From Providencia huaxiensis (GTDB lineage: Bacteria > Pseudomonadota > Gammaproteobacteria > Enterobacterales > Enterobacteriaceae), in the NCBI RefSeq assembly GCF_002843235.3, contig NZ_CP031123.2:3410001-3474000 (forward strand): a DNA stretch of 64,000 bases, given 5' to 3'. This document shows positions 41,368-53,359 of the stretch, in pieces. The position numbers were made by a program, and so were the translations under genes. The notes under the pieces are model-generated. The model made no database searches, was not told where the DNA came from, and saw only the letters and a program-made list of their open reading frames with translations. The first letter of the stretch is position 1; each line of letters starts with the position of its first letter.

Positions 41368-42570
41368 ATGGAACAAATCATTGAAATATATAATGATATA
41401 TCAGAAAACACTTTCTTAATGGCCTCTTTTTTAGTCGTCATATTGCTATTAACATGGTTTGTCGGAAAAGTCATTTTTTTACGGGTTGCGAGAAGGTTAT
41501 TACCATTATTCACTAATTTAAGTGACGATGAGTTAATTGATGGTATCGCTCGGAAAATTGCATCGATCGTCGCGGTAACGCTTGTACTTTATATTAACCA
41601 GATGCTGCCTTCCCTTTCTGATGAAGTAAACATTACATTTAAAACTATCTGCTGGGCGCTGATTATTATTAATGTTGCCGCATTAGTTAACGATGGCTTA
41701 GATGTGTTTATTATCCGTCAGTCAAAAAAAATATTACATCGTAATAATTCGATAAAAGGCTATATCGAAATAGCGAAAATTATTGTTTGGATAATTTCCT
41801 TTATCTTGATCATTGCGTTGATGACCGAACAGTCCCCGATTATTATTATTTCCAGCTTCGGTGCTATCGCTGCGGTATTAATGTTTGTATTTCAGCACAC
41901 ACTATTATCGTTTGTGGCCAATATATTAGTATCAAACGGAAAGGTGTTAAAACTGTATGATTGGATTGAGCTACCAAGCAGTAATATCAGTGGCGAAGTT
42001 ATCGATATCGCGCTACATACTATTACCGTTCGAAACTGGGATAACACCATTTCACGCATTCCTACCAAAGATTTTTTAACTGAAAAATATACCAACTGGC
42101 AGCCCATGTTTTCCTCTGGAGGCCGTCGCATCAAACGTAGCTTTTATATTGATCAATCGTCAATTTCCTTTGCAACAGAAGATCTCTTCAACGAATTAAA
42201 AAATACCCCTCCCTTGCGCCAAAGCATAGAAAGTATGTTAGAAGCACGAGGTGAAATTGGGGATGTAAATGAATGGATGATAAATAATGGCGTCACTAAC
42301 CTACAGCTATTTAGAAAATACATTCTAAATTGGATAAAGCTGCGCGGCGATGTCAGAACAGATATGTATTTGGTCATACGAACAATGCCGCCAACACCAA
42401 ATGGTTTGCCTGTTGAAATCTATTGTTTTACACGCTCAACCACTTGGGTTGATTATGAAGAGGTTCAATCCGAAATTTTTGAGTATGTTAATGCATCTGC
42501 TAACTACTTTAAGCTACGTATTTATCAACACCCAGCTGGGAGTGATCTCGCTAATTTAAAATATCAGTAG
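41368..42570 (+). CDS. MscS-family mechanosensitive channel (YbdG-like)
   Basis: 400 residues. Several membrane helices occupy residues 1-185, with the pore-lining TM3-like segment SSFGAIAAVLMFVFQHTLLSFVANILV. A beta domain follows (DWIELPSSNISGEVIDIALHTITVRNWDNTISRIPTKDF) and a C-terminal domain with SGGRRIKRSFYID. This layout matches the YbdG subgroup, which in E. coli gives a miniconductance channel activity. AGGAG lies 6 nt before the ATG. It sits alone between nsrR and purA, which are adjacent in E. coli. mscM at 58.6 kb is a second, unrelated-length MscS homologue. Confidence 0.88.
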   Translation: MEQIIEIYNDISENTFLMASFLVVILLLTWFVGKVIFLRVARRLLPLFTNLSDDELIDGIARKIASIVAVTLVLYINQMLPSLSDEVNITFKTICWALIIINVAALVNDGLDVFIIRQSKKILHRNNSIKGYIEIAKIIVWIISFILIIALMTEQSPIIIISSFGAIAAVLMFVFQHTLLSFVANILVSNGKVLKLYDWIELPSSNISGEVIDIALHTITVRNWDNTISRIPTKDFLTEKYTNWQPMFSSGGRRIKRSFYIDQSSISFATEDLFNELKNTPPLRQSIESMLEARGEIGDVNEWMINNGVTNLQLFRKYILNWIKLRGDVRTDMYLVIRTMPPTPNGLPVEIYCFTRSTTWVDYEEVQSEIFEYVNASANYFKLRIYQHPAGSDLANLKYQ

Positions 42571-42580
42571 TAGATAACAA

Positions 42581-42609
42581 AAAACACCGAACAAGTCGGT
42601 GTTTTTTTT
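42581..42609. terminator. Bidirectional terminator between the MscS-type gene and purA
   Basis: AAAACACCGA/TCGGTGTTTT stem, loop ACAAG, followed by TTTT; T-rich on both strands. Confidence 0.88.
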
Positions 42610-42673
42610 CATCTAATTAAAAGTACTTGCTAATACATGCTATGAGCAAGCCAGTACCTAATCAGCCATTAGA

Positions 42674-44005
<1,332 letters not shown>

Positions 44006-44170
44006 CTACCATCAAAAATGAACTGTTCCAGTGATATTTTGGCAATACAAAAATTTTTTTCTGGAAAGCAAGTAAAATGGTATTTTTTATTTCTGCCGTA
44101 AACTCAAAATGAATGCCATCAGTTGAGCAGTTCAAATTTTCCCTGAAAAATCCTATACTTAAAACGACAG

Positions 44171-44203
44171 GCGAAAAAAAGCCCACCGAAGCGGGCTTTT
44201 CTT
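44171..44203 (-). terminator. Terminator of the hfl operon
   Basis: Minus strand AAGCCCGC-TTCG-GTGGGCTT (one mismatch) followed by TTTTT, 50 bp after the hflC stop. No yjeT-like ORF is present between hflC and purA. Confidence 0.8.
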
Positions 44204-44252
44204 TAATAGATTAACAGTTATTTTGCTAGGTTGCACGCAACTTAGCTTGTTA

Positions 44253-45254
44253 TTAATCTGTCGCGCGAAGCTTAGTTGGTGCCTTCATAAAGCGGAAGAA
44301 ATCAGTGTCTGGGCTTAATACCATCACGTCTTCACCACTCTTGAAGCTTTGCTCATAGGCACGCAAGCTACGAATGAACGCATAGAACTCGGGATCTTGG
44401 TTGAATGCATCAGCAAACAGTTTCGTTGCCATCGCATCACCTTCACCTCGGTAAGTCAGTGCGGTACGCTCTGCTTCAGCCAACGTTTCTGTTACTGTTT
44501 TATCAGCCACAGCACGGATCTTAGTTGCTTCTTCTTGGCCTTGCGAACGATGCTGACGCGCGACTGCTTCACGCTCTGCACGCATACGCGCATAGATAGC
44601 TTCAGAAACTTCGTTTGGCAGTTCGATACGTTTAATACGTACGTCGACAACCTCGATACCTAACGCTGCCATACTGTTTGCATTCACAACCAGTGGCTTC
44701 AGGTTCGTTTCTTCTTCAACACGTTTTGCCGCATCCGCAATCGCTGCATCCGCTTCTTTGGTTGCGTCGTCAATTGCAGTACCTTTGTTCAAGGCATCAC
44801 GCACATCAACAGTTAAACGGCCACGTGAGTCGGTGATGATGTCTTTAACGCTTAAACGACCAAACTCAGAACGTAAACGGTCACTAAATTTACGTTTTAA
44901 CAGGGTTTCCGCTTGGAATGGGTTACCACCGCCAGTTGCTACATAGTAGCGACTGAAATCAGTAACGCGCCATTTCAGGTAGGAGTCCACCATTAAGTCT
45001 TTGTTTTCGCTTGTCAGATAACGGTCAGCTTGAATTTCAAGAGTCTGAATACGTGCATCTAACATTTTCACAGTTTCAATAAATGGAACTTTGAAATGCA
45101 GGCCTGGCTCATAAATGATCGGTTTATTTTCAGAATCACGTAGAACCTTACCGAAACGCAATACGATACCGCGGTCAGTTTGAGGAACAATAAAGATAGA
45201 TGCGTATGCAACTGCCAAGATGGCAATAACGATAACAATTAGCGATTTACGCAT
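44253..45254 (-). CDS. hflC: FtsH modulator HflC
   Basis: SPFH/prohibitin-family membrane protein that forms a cage with HflK around FtsH and limits its access to substrates. 333 residues: N-terminal membrane anchor (LIVIVIAILAVAYASIFIV), SPFH domain (TDRGIVLRFGKVLRD), then a long helix rich in Ala/Glu (about 190-280). 2 bp after hflK. Confidence 0.96.
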   Translation of the reverse strand: MRKSLIVIVIAILAVAYASIFIVPQTDRGIVLRFGKVLRDSENKPIIYEPGLHFKVPFIETVKMLDARIQTLEIQADRYLTSENKDLMVDSYLKWRVTDFSRYYVATGGGNPFQAETLLKRKFSDRLRSEFGRLSVKDIITDSRGRLTVDVRDALNKGTAIDDATKEADAAIADAAKRVEEETNLKPLVVNANSMAALGIEVVDVRIKRIELPNEVSEAIYARMRAEREAVARQHRSQGQEEATKIRAVADKTVTETLAEAERTALTYRGEGDAMATKLFADAFNQDPEFYAFIRSLRAYEQSFKSGEDVMVLSPDTDFFRFMKAPTKLRATD

Positions 45255-45256
45255 GA

Positions 45257-46462
45257 TTATTGTCTCCCTACTCTAACAGCATCACCACGAACAGCGTTGT
45301 TTGGCTGCGCTGGTGTTGCAGCAGATGATGACGAATTGTTGCTTGGCGTCGCCATTCTTGCTGACGGATTAGCTTTTGACGTTGAAGCTGCATCTGAATT
45401 TGTACCGCGCATGATTTGGTCAAGCGGCAGCACTAACATGCTGTTGCTCTTATCATTCGCAATCACTTTACGTGTATTACTTAACACACGTTCCATCGTG
45501 TCGATATACAGACGCTCACGGGTGATCTCTGGTGCAGCACGATATTCAGGTAACATTTTCGCAAAGCTTGCGACCTCACCCTCTGCTTTGAAGACCACAC
45601 TCGCTTTATAGGCTTCGGCTTCTTCAATCAAGCGTTGTGCGTTACCTTTTGCCAGTGGAAGAACTTCATTTCGATAAGCGTGCGCTTCACGAATAGTTTT
45701 TTGTTCTTCTTCCCTTGCTGAGATTACGTCATCAAACGCTGCTTTAACATCTTCAGGTGGACGCGCTGCTTGGAAGTTGACGTCAAGCAGTGTGATCCCC
45801 ATTTTGTATGGTGCAATTGTTGCTTCGAGCTCTTTCTGTGTAACATCACGGATAAAAGCACGATTCGTAGTCAATACTTGCTCCATAGCAGATTGACCAA
45901 TTACACCACGCACAGCGCTATCTAGCGCCTGACGCAGACTATTGTCTGGGTTTGTGACACTAAATAAATATTGTGCAGGGTCAGTAACACGATACTGAAC
46001 GTTCATTTCAACGCGGATCACGTTTTCATCGGACGTTAACATCATGCCATTTGTTGCTTGCTCACGAACAGTTTCCACGTTGACAGGAACAACCCTATCA
46101 ATGAAGGTTGGTTTCCAGTTCAAACCTGGCCCAACAACACCACTGTATTCACCAAAACGTAATACTACGCCACGGTCACTTTCTTTGATGGTGTAGAAGC
46201 CTGAACCTGCCCATACAACAACGATAGCAGCAAGAGCTAACATACCTAAACGACCGCTGATTTGTGATGGCTGTTTATTATCGCCATCACCACCGCCGCC
46301 TTTATTTCCACCAAGCTTGCTGCCTAGTTTACGAAAGAGATCGTCGAGATCATAAGCCCCACGTTTTCGACCACCTTTGTTCCCGCCAGAGTTGCCGCCT
46401 TTATTGCCGCTTCCCCACGGATCGCGGTCTTGTCCGTCATTACCGGGCTGATTCCACGCCAT
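45257..46462 (-). CDS. hflK: FtsH modulator HflK
   Basis: Partner of HflC. 401 residues: Gly/Asn/Lys-rich cytoplasmic N-terminus (about 1-70), membrane anchor (GMLALAAIVVVWAGSGFYTI), SPFH domain (ESDRGVVLRFGEYSGVV), coiled-coil region, and a Ser/Asn/Ala-rich C-terminal tail. Preceded by hflX with a tandem-repeat spacer. Confidence 0.96.
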   Translation of the reverse strand: MAWNQPGNDGQDRDPWGSGNKGGNSGGNKGGRKRGAYDLDDLFRKLGSKLGGNKGGGGDGDNKQPSQISGRLGMLALAAIVVVWAGSGFYTIKESDRGVVLRFGEYSGVVGPGLNWKPTFIDRVVPVNVETVREQATNGMMLTSDENVIRVEMNVQYRVTDPAQYLFSVTNPDNSLRQALDSAVRGVIGQSAMEQVLTTNRAFIRDVTQKELEATIAPYKMGITLLDVNFQAARPPEDVKAAFDDVISAREEEQKTIREAHAYRNEVLPLAKGNAQRLIEEAEAYKASVVFKAEGEVASFAKMLPEYRAAPEITRERLYIDTMERVLSNTRKVIANDKSNSMLVLPLDQIMRGTNSDAASTSKANPSARMATPSNNSSSSAATPAQPNNAVRGDAVRVGRQ

Positions 46463-46540
46463 GTTTTAGCTCCATTCTTTATGATTGATTTTCAGGGCTA
46501 AGAGCGATAGGGCTCTTAATATCAATTCCATTGCCTAACT

Positions 46541-46598
46541 ATATTATTAACGACCAAAGCATATTATTAACGGCCAAAGCATTATTAATAACCAAAGC
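46541..46598. repeat. Tandem repeat of about 20 bp between hflX and hflK
   Basis: ATATTATTAACGACCAAAGC (46541-46560), ATATTATTAACGGCCAAAGC (46561-46580) and a shortened degenerate third unit ending ACCAAAGC (46581-46598). The first two are 19 of 20 identical. It lies in the 138-bp spacer, starting 3 nt past the hflX stop on the transcribed strand. Confidence 0.85.
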
Positions 46599-46600
46599 AA

Positions 46601-47881
46601 CTAAATAACGTAGTCAGGTAATTGCTGCTCTTGTTTGCACAGACGCCGCCAATCCACCATTGGCATACGCACCTCAAGGCCAATTGAGCCGTCTTCTTCC
46701 TGCCATTCACGTTCGATTGACTGAAGTTGATAGAAACGGCTACGTAAACGGCCTTCATTCGGTGGTAAACGCAATTCAACATGTGCGATTTCACCTGAAA
46801 GACGTTCCGTCAATGCCTGTAGCAACAATGGGATACCATCACCCGTTTGCGCTGAAACCCAGACACGAACCGGCTTGTTATCCTCATCTCTGTCAATACG
46901 CGGGACAAAATCCTCCAGCATATCGACTTTGTTCATCACTAAAAGTGTTGGTATTTCATCCGCTTCGATCTCTTCTAACACGCTTTCAACTGCATGAATA
47001 TTCTCATCCAAGCGATTATCAGCTGCATCGATAACGTGTAGCAACAACGTTGCTTCGCGTGTTTCTTGCAGGGTTGCTTTAAAAGCTGCAACCAAATCAT
47101 GAGGTAAATGGCGGATAAAACCCACAGTATCTGCAAGCACTACAACACCCACATCTTCGACATCAATACGACGAAGTGTTGGGTCAAGTGTTGCAAATAA
47201 CTGGTCAGCAGCATAAACATCAGCGGCCGTCATGCGGTTAAACAAGCTTGACTTACCAGCATTGGTATAACCGACAAGCGAAATAGTCGGGATATCGGCC
47301 TTACTTCTCGCTTGACGCCCTTGTTCACGCTGTTTTTCCACCCGACTAAGACGAGATAAGATTTGTTTAATTTTATCTCTTAATAGCCGGCGGTCGGTTT
47401 CAAGTTGAGTTTCACCGGGACCTCGTAAGCCAATCCCGCCTTTTTGTCGCTCTAGGTGCGTCCATCCCCTCACTAAGCGAGTCGATAAATGCCTTAACTG
47501 AGCTAATTCAACTTGGAGCTTACCTTCGTGTGTACGTGCGCGTTGAGCAAAAATATCTAAAATCACCCCTGTACGGTCAACCACCTTACATTGGCAAATC
47601 CTTTCGAGATTACGTTCTTGAGCAGGGCTTAGAGTATGATTAAACAACACCACATCTGCACCACTTTCCTCAACAGCTTGGGCAATTTCTTCTGCTTTAC
47701 CTTCCCCAACAAAAAACTTTGGATGAGGAGCTTTACGACTGCCCGTGACTATTTGTACTGGTTTCACGCCAGCAGATGTCACAAGTGACTCAAATTCCGC
47801 TAGATTATCAACGTCTTTCTCTTGAGAAAAAAAGACATGGACCAATACAGCTAGTTCACCGCCTTCATACCTATCAAACAA
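46601..47881 (-). CDS. hflX: Ribosome-associated GTPase HflX
   Basis: GTPase that splits stalled or heat-damaged 70S ribosomes. N-terminal glycine-rich HflX domain ([52 protein letters not shown]) and G domain with [20 protein letters not shown] and MNKVD. TTG at 47881 is chosen: AGAGG lies 7 nt upstream, it yields LFDRYEGGE aligned with the E. coli start, and gives 426 residues as in E. coli. In the hfq-hflX-hflKC superoperon. Confidence 0.95.
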   Translation of the reverse strand: MFDRYEGGELAVLVHVFFSQEKDVDNLAEFESLVTSAGVKPVQIVTGSRKAPHPKFFVGEGKAEEIAQAVEESGADVVLFNHTLSPAQERNLERICQCKVVDRTGVILDIFAQRARTHEGKLQVELAQLRHLSTRLVRGWTHLERQKGGIGLRGPGETQLETDRRLLRDKIKQILSRLSRVEKQREQGRQARSKADIPTISLVGYTNAGKSSLFNRMTAADVYAADQLFATLDPTLRRIDVEDVGVVVLADTVGFIRHLPHDLVAAFKATLQETREATLLLHVIDAADNRLDENIHAVESVLEEIEADEIPTLLVMNKVDMLEDFVPRIDRDEDNKPVRVWVSAQTGDGIPLLLQALTERLSGEIAHVELRLPPNEGRLRSRFYQLQSIEREWQEEDGSIGLEVRMPMVDWRRLCKQEQQLPDYVI

Positions 47882-47973
47882 GGTGTAACCTCTTAGGCTA
47901 AACAATAATTGCAAAGGAAAAACACAGGTACAGTCTCCCTACCCATGCTTTCCTTGTCTTTTAGCGTACAAAC

Positions 47974-48267
47974 TTACTCAGTTACTTCGCCATCTTGCGC
48001 TGCTGGGTTACCTGACTGGTAATTACCATTACCTGTGCTACCAGTAGTACCGCTATGATGAGAAACAGGGCGAGCAGGGACAACAGTCGAGATAGCATGC
48101 TTATAAACCATCTGGCTAACTGTGTTTTTTAATAAAATAACAAATTGGTCAAAAGACTCAATTTGCCCCTGCAATTTGATGCCATTAACGAGATAAATAG
48201 AGACCGGAACCCTTTCACGACGTAATGCGTTCAGGAACGGATCTTGCAAAGATTGCCCCTTAGCCAT
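47974..48267 (-). CDS. hfq: RNA chaperone Hfq
   Basis: Hexameric Sm-like chaperone for sRNA-mRNA pairing. 97 residues. The Sm core is nearly identical to E. coli ([43 protein letters not shown]). The C-terminal tail is Gly/Ser/Asn-rich, ending DGEVTE. Confidence 0.98.
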   Translation of the reverse strand: MAKGQSLQDPFLNALRRERVPVSIYLVNGIKLQGQIESFDQFVILLKNTVSQMVYKHAISTVVPARPVSHHSGTTGSTGNGNYQSGNPAAQDGEVTE

Positions 48268-48374
48268 TCTATGTTTTCCTTATTTTGTTGTTTTTAAAAG
48301 AGAATCTTTTAGATTCCAAAAAGTAACTACTCAAAAATTGCGCTTAACGTTCTAATTGTACACAAACATCAGTC

Positions 48375-49316
48375 CTATGCACGCATAACCTGCATAACGG
48401 TGCTAAGCGCTTGCTGAGGTTGTTCACTATCTAACCAATGAACATTTTCCCAGCTTCTTAACCAGGTAATTTGACGTTTTGCCAATTGGCGAGTTGCACA
48501 AATTCCCCGATAAATCATATCATCATGGCTAATTTCACCATCTAAATATGACCACATTTGCCGATACCCCACACAACGAATTGAAGGGAGATCGACATGT
48601 AAATCATTTCGTTGATGCAATTTGCGAACTTCTTCTTCAAAGCCCGCCTCTATCATCAGATGAAAACGTTGTTCTATGCGCTCATGTAAAATTTTACGAT
48701 CTTGTGGCGCAATAGCAAACTGAAACACATTATAAGGCAATTCTTCCCCAGCTGTTTGTGTCATTTCAGTCAAAGTTTGTCCCGAAATGAGATATACCTC
48801 TAAAGCACGGGATAATCTTTGTGGATCATTAGGGTGGATCCTTGCCGCAGCAACTGGGTCAACCTCAGTAAGACGGCGATGAATTTCCCCCCACCCTTGT
48901 TCTTTAGCAATGTGTTCAATTTCAGCACGCACTGTTGGGTCAGCTGAAGGAAGTGGTGAAAGTCCTTCTAACAAGGCTTTAAAATACAACATTGTGCCGC
49001 CAACTAATAATGGAATTTTACCTTGTGAGGTAATTTCGGCCATGGCTTTTAATGCGTCACGGCGAAAATCGGCAGCACTGTATGGTAGAGACGGATCGAG
49101 AATATCAATCAGACGATGGGGAGCTTGGCTGAGTTCTTCTGCTGTTGGTTTTGCTGTGCCGATATTCATCTCTCGGTAAATTAATGCCGAATCGACACTA
49201 ATAATTTCCACAGGCAAATGCTTGCGAAGTTCTATCGCCAAAGCGGTTTTACCTGAGGCAGTTGGACCCATTAGGAATATTGCGTCAGGTTTTTTCTGAG
49301 TTGCTAAATCACTCAT
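48375..49316 (-). CDS. miaA: tRNA dimethylallyltransferase MiaA
   Basis: Adds the isopentenyl group to A37 of UNN-decoding tRNAs. 313 residues: P-loop GPTASGKT (17-24), [16 protein letters not shown], and the tRNA-binding RCVGYRQMW and [16 protein letters not shown]. The start overlaps the mutL end by 8 bp, indicating coupling. Confidence 0.97.
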   Translation of the reverse strand: MSDLATQKKPDAIFLMGPTASGKTALAIELRKHLPVEIISVDSALIYREMNIGTAKPTAEELSQAPHRLIDILDPSLPYSAADFRRDALKAMAEITSQGKIPLLVGGTMLYFKALLEGLSPLPSADPTVRAEIEHIAKEQGWGEIHRRLTEVDPVAAARIHPNDPQRLSRALEVYLISGQTLTEMTQTAGEELPYNVFQFAIAPQDRKILHERIEQRFHLMIEAGFEEEVRKLHQRNDLHVDLPSIRCVGYRQMWSYLDGEISHDDMIYRGICATRQLAKRQITWLRSWENVHWLDSEQPQQALSTVMQVMRA

Positions 49317-51297
49317 TTGTTAGTGTAGCTACCACGGATTGTAAATTAATTAATTGTAATAATGTTGGTGGAGGGTTTTTCACCCACTGCGGGCATACCC
49401 GCTCAACATCTGCCAACAACTGAATAGCCTGTGCTAAACTCCAACTTTCTTCTGTTTTAACCTGTGAAACTGCTTTAGCAAGCCATTGTGCAATCTCTTC
49501 GTCAGTGACGCTTTCTTTTCCCGATAAAAAATCGAGTAGCTCAGAAAAAAGTTGTGATAAATTTTGTGTTCTTAATGGTAACGATACCGTATGAATTGTT
49601 ACTTTTCCATGTAATATCGTGGCTTCGATACCAAATATTGTCAATTGTTCCTTGTACCGCTGTAAAACCTCTATTTCCTCATTTTTAAGTGACACTTTTA
49701 GAGGTATTAATAATGGTTGGGGCTTCAATGCTCCACCATCCGGTGATAATTGTGACAATTTCAATAAATAGTTAGCTTCCGTTAAGGATAACAGGATTAG
49801 CCCTAACGAAGACTCAATTAATGCAAAGTTTTTTGCGTAAATTGTCAATACTTTGCCAAAAAGGTAGTTATCCGCATTTTTTGCTACAGGTTGTGACGAT
49901 ATTTGCGGTGAGTTTATCGGTTTACGTTCAGGAAAAAGCGGTTTTTTATCTTCAGGCGCAACAGGAATAGACATTAGGCTCTGATACAGTTCACCGGCTT
50001 TTTTGTCATAAGTTGAACCAAATGTTTTTGCTTGCGCATTTTCTGAAAAACCTGACGTTGATTTCGGTGAAGAAAAGGCGTGATTTACCGCACTATCCTT
50101 TAAGTAACTTGCCTTTAAGTGACTATCCTGTCTATCAGGTGTTTTAGACTCTTGAACGGTGTTTTCGATTCGCGTATGGTTTTCTGTCTTAAATTGCTTA
50201 GGGGCCACGCTAGGAGGAGAAGAAAAATAGTTTTCCCCCGCAGAAGACCGATTTTCCAGTTCTGTATTCACCGGCTCGATACCCGGGAGCTCATCGATAG
50301 ATACCGCTTCTAATAATACCGTTCGTACCGCTTGATAAATAAAATCATGTACCAGACGTGCTTGGTGAAAACGAACCTCATGTTTTGCAGGGTGTACGTT
50401 AACATCAACTTGTTTTGGGTCAATGGTTAGATACAAGACATAAGCAGGCTGCTGGTTTTCGTCTAAATGCCCTTCATAAGCTTGACGGATCGCATGATTA
50501 ATCAGGCGGTCACGCATCATGCGGCCATTAACATAGCAATATTGTGTTTCGCTGCCCGATGTCATTGATGGAGAAACGACCCACCCTTTGATTGCAAGAT
50601 CTCTATGTTCCCAAGACAACGCTAAAGCGCCTTGCATGAAGCCTGTCCCACAAATCGTACCGAGTCGTCTCTCTTGCTGTGCCTCATCATGAGCAGCACG
50701 GTATTGTTTCACCAATTTGCCATTATGAGTCAGATTGATAGCGACATCAGGACGAGACAGCGCAATTCGACGAACAATTTCATCAATGTGGCCGAATTCG
50801 GTTTTTTCTGTGCGCATAAATTTACGGCGAGCTGGCGTATTATAGAATAAATCTAATACCTCAACTGTTGTCCCATTGGGATGAGCGGCTGGTTTAACCA
50901 TCACCTCCATCTCGCGCCCTTCTGCGTATGACTGCCACGCTTCGCTTTGCTCTGCTGGTTTTGATGTCAACGTTAAACGTGAAACGGAGCTAATACTCGC
51001 GAGTGCTTCACCGCGAAACCCCATACTCATGATGGCTTCAAGGTCATCCAATGTGGCAATTTTACTGGTCGCATGGCGAGCTAAAGCCAGAACAAGTTCA
51101 TCTTTACCGATGCCACAGCCATTATCCCGAATACGGATCAGTTTTTCTCCACCACGTTCAATGTCGATATCAATACGAGTTGCCCCGGCATCAAGACTGT
51201 TCTCTACGAGCTCTTTAACCACTGACGCAGGCCTTTCGACCACTTCACCTGCCGCGATTTGGTTGGCTAGTTGTGGGGAGAGAATATGAATTGCCAT
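49309..51297 (-). CDS. mutL: DNA mismatch repair protein MutL
   Basis: ATPase that couples MutS recognition to MutH and UvrD. 662 residues: GHKL motifs [34 protein letters not shown], and [19 protein letters not shown] divergent linker (about 345-450) carries near-repeats ([12 protein letters not shown]) before the C-terminal dimerisation domain, ending [17 protein letters not shown]. Slightly longer than E. coli (615), mostly in the linker. Confidence 0.96.
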   Translation of the reverse strand: MAIHILSPQLANQIAAGEVVERPASVVKELVENSLDAGATRIDIDIERGGEKLIRIRDNGCGIGKDELVLALARHATSKIATLDDLEAIMSMGFRGEALASISSVSRLTLTSKPAEQSEAWQSYAEGREMEVMVKPAAHPNGTTVEVLDLFYNTPARRKFMRTEKTEFGHIDEIVRRIALSRPDVAINLTHNGKLVKQYRAAHDEAQQERRLGTICGTGFMQGALALSWEHRDLAIKGWVVSPSMTSGSETQYCYVNGRMMRDRLINHAIRQAYEGHLDENQQPAYVLYLTIDPKQVDVNVHPAKHEVRFHQARLVHDFIYQAVRTVLLEAVSIDELPGIEPVNTELENRSSAGENYFSSPPSVAPKQFKTENHTRIENTVQESKTPDRQDSHLKASYLKDSAVNHAFSSPKSTSGFSENAQAKTFGSTYDKKAGELYQSLMSIPVAPEDKKPLFPERKPINSPQISSQPVAKNADNYLFGKVLTIYAKNFALIESSLGLILLSLTEANYLLKLSQLSPDGGALKPQPLLIPLKVSLKNEEIEVLQRYKEQLTIFGIEATILHGKVTIHTVSLPLRTQNLSQLFSELLDFLSGKESVTDEEIAQWLAKAVSQVKTEESWSLAQAIQLLADVERVCPQWVKNPPPTLLQLINLQSVVATLTNE

Positions 51298-51306
51298 GTC
51301 TCCCCC

Positions 51307-52593
51307 TTATTGTGGCGCTGCTTGTATTGGATTTGCCAAGAAATATTGACGTAATCCTAAATGAATTGCTTCTGCAACTTTGTCTTGGAATTCATTCGAT
51401 TTTAGCAACTGCTCTTCTGCGGTATTACTAATAAACCCAGTTTCCACTAAAATCGATGGGATATCAGGGGAACGCAATACACCTAAGCTTGCATGTTCAG
51501 GTGTTTTTTTGTGAATATTACCGACTTTTCGCAGCTGTTCGATCACTTTAACCGCAACATCATACCCAACACGTTGAGAGTGACCGAATTGCAAATCTAA
51601 AACGGCTTGGCTCAAATAAGGGTCCGCACCACTGAGAACATCACCCGCCCCGCCTAATAATTCTGATTGTTTTTCACGTTGTTCAAGCCAACTACCCAGC
51701 TCACTATTTGCACGTCGATTAGACAATACCCACACTGATGCACCCCGTGCGCTGCTATTCGGGGCCGAGTCAGCGTGAATAGACACCAACATATTAGCCC
51801 CTTTCTTACGTGCCACATCAGAACGACCACTAACGGAAATAAAGTAGTCTCCGTCACGTGTCATCGCGGGCTTAAACATCGGATCGGCTTCAAGGCGTTG
51901 GTATAACTTACGTGCGACACTGAGAGTCACATCTTTTTCTTTATAGCCATTCTTACCTATCGCACCAGGGTCTTTACCACCGTGACCCGCATCAATGGCA
52001 ATCACGACCTGCTTACTGCCTTTTGGCATACTCTTATATTTAGTCGGTGTTGGTGTAGCAACAGGCGCAGGCTCACTCATCTTCAACGGTTTATCTTGAG
52101 TGCTATTTGCTGCTGGTTTAACCGTATTATTAGTTCGATTAAAAGAGGTAGAACCGGATGAATTTCCAGTCGATATTGTTAACACCAACTGATATTCACC
52201 TGAAACCTGTTTAAGTACCGCTTTCGTTTTCGCCGCTCGAGATAGCTCTAAAACTAAGCGCTTGTGTTGGTTATCAGAAGGTTGGCTTGTTCGTACTAAT
52301 TTCACAAGGTCCCCTGCAGGAACTTTAAGGGGTAACCCCATAATCTCACCTCGTTGTTTGATATCAACAACAAGGCGCTCAGGTGAATGCAATGGAAAAT
52401 AGGCGTAATCGGGCTTTCCATCAATAAAGCTTAGCACCACTTCTGCTTGTGATGGGCTATTATTAACTTGAATATTCGATAATGTTGCCGCTTGTGCTTT
52501 TGCAGCAAACAGCCACATGACTGATACCATAAACAAGACGAAAACAGTAAAAAAACCCTTTTTTGTTATTCTGTGCATTGATGCATTCAACAT
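51307..52593 (-). CDS. amiB: N-acetylmuramoyl-L-alanine amidase AmiB
   Basis: Periplasmic amidase that splits septal peptidoglycan during daughter-cell separation, activated by EnvC/NlpD. Signal peptide (VFVLFMVSVMWLFAAKAQA), AMIN domain (about 37-135), Ser/Pro-rich linker and Amidase_3 domain with zinc ligands in IAIDAGHGGKDPGA, SIHAD and the Glu in SILVETGFISN. No LysM, as in E. coli AmiB. ATG at 52593 is chosen; a TTG two codons upstream and an ATG at 52578 are possible. Confidence 0.94.
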   Translation of the reverse strand: MLNASMHRITKKGFFTVFVLFMVSVMWLFAAKAQAATLSNIQVNNSPSQAEVVLSFIDGKPDYAYFPLHSPERLVVDIKQRGEIMGLPLKVPAGDLVKLVRTSQPSDNQHKRLVLELSRAAKTKAVLKQVSGEYQLVLTISTGNSSGSTSFNRTNNTVKPAANSTQDKPLKMSEPAPVATPTPTKYKSMPKGSKQVVIAIDAGHGGKDPGAIGKNGYKEKDVTLSVARKLYQRLEADPMFKPAMTRDGDYFISVSGRSDVARKKGANMLVSIHADSAPNSSARGASVWVLSNRRANSELGSWLEQREKQSELLGGAGDVLSGADPYLSQAVLDLQFGHSQRVGYDVAVKVIEQLRKVGNIHKKTPEHASLGVLRSPDIPSILVETGFISNTAEEQLLKSNEFQDKVAEAIHLGLRQYFLANPIQAAPQ

Positions 52594-52607
52594 GAGCAAT
52601 AGCTTCC

Positions 52608-53072
52608 TTAGAGTAGGGGTAATGCTTCTAACAACGACTCCCCATTGGCAGAAAAAGCAACAAAGTGAGCCTGACGCCCTTCGCCTTGATAGGTCAGATG
52701 GAGCTCAAGATCCGCTTCAGGTAAAAAACCTTTACCTTGTTGCGGCCATTCGACCAAACAGATCGAATTTCCAGAAAAATAGTCACGAATTCCCATAAAT
52801 TCAAGTTCTTCAGGATCGGCTAACCGATAGAGATCAAAGTGAAAAACTTGACGATCTGCTAATTCATAGGGTTCAACCAAGGTGTAAGTTGGACTTTTTA
52901 CGTGACCTTGATGGCCCAGCGCTTGTAAGAAACCTCGGCTAAAGGTGGTTTTCCCTGCTCCGAGATCACCATATAAGTGAATAATTGTGCCTTGATGGCA
53001 AGCCTTAGCGATAGCATTACCTAACGCAACAGTTTGCGCTTCGTTGGCAAGTTGTATTGTACGTTCTTTCAT
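52608..53072 (-). CDS. tsaE: tRNA t6A biosynthesis ATPase TsaE
   Basis: ATPase of the TsaBDE complex that makes N6-threonylcarbamoyladenosine at A37 of ANN-decoding tRNAs. 154 residues: P-loop [25 protein letters not shown], and VEWPQQG. First gene of tsaE-amiB-mutL-miaA-hfq. In E. coli nnr (yjeF) lies just upstream; it is missing here. Confidence 0.96.
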   Translation of the reverse strand: MKERTIQLANEAQTVALGNAIAKACHQGTIIHLYGDLGAGKTTFSRGFLQALGHQGHVKSPTYTLVEPYELADRQVFHFDLYRLADPEELEFMGIRDYFSGNSICLVEWPQQGKGFLPEADLELHLTYQGEGRQAHFVAFSANGESLLEALPLL

Positions 53073-53231
53073 ATTGTTCTTTTATTATGTCATTAATAGG
53101 CAGTGTCGCCTGTTTATCCTTTAAATGCATAGTTTATATCGCTGTTCAAAATGCATAAAGAGATATCAACAAACATCAATATTGCCGTTTATCTTAACCT
53201 AAGATGGGGCTTTTTTCTTAATTAACATTAC

Positions 53232-53262
53232 TTGAATGATGAGTTCAGAAATATCCTATAAT
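53232..53262 (+). promoter_or_regulatory. Candidate queG promoter
   Basis: TTGAAT (53232-53237), 19-bp spacer, perfect TATAAT (53257-53262), about 100 bp upstream of queG. The long spacer lowers confidence. Confidence 0.4.
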
Positions 53263-53359
53263 TGCTCTCAATACTGAAGGCATTTTTCATCCGTTTTGAT
53301 GAACAACGCTGGCCATGATAAAGTGCCTGCCGTTTTACCCTTTATCAATATAGGATCTG

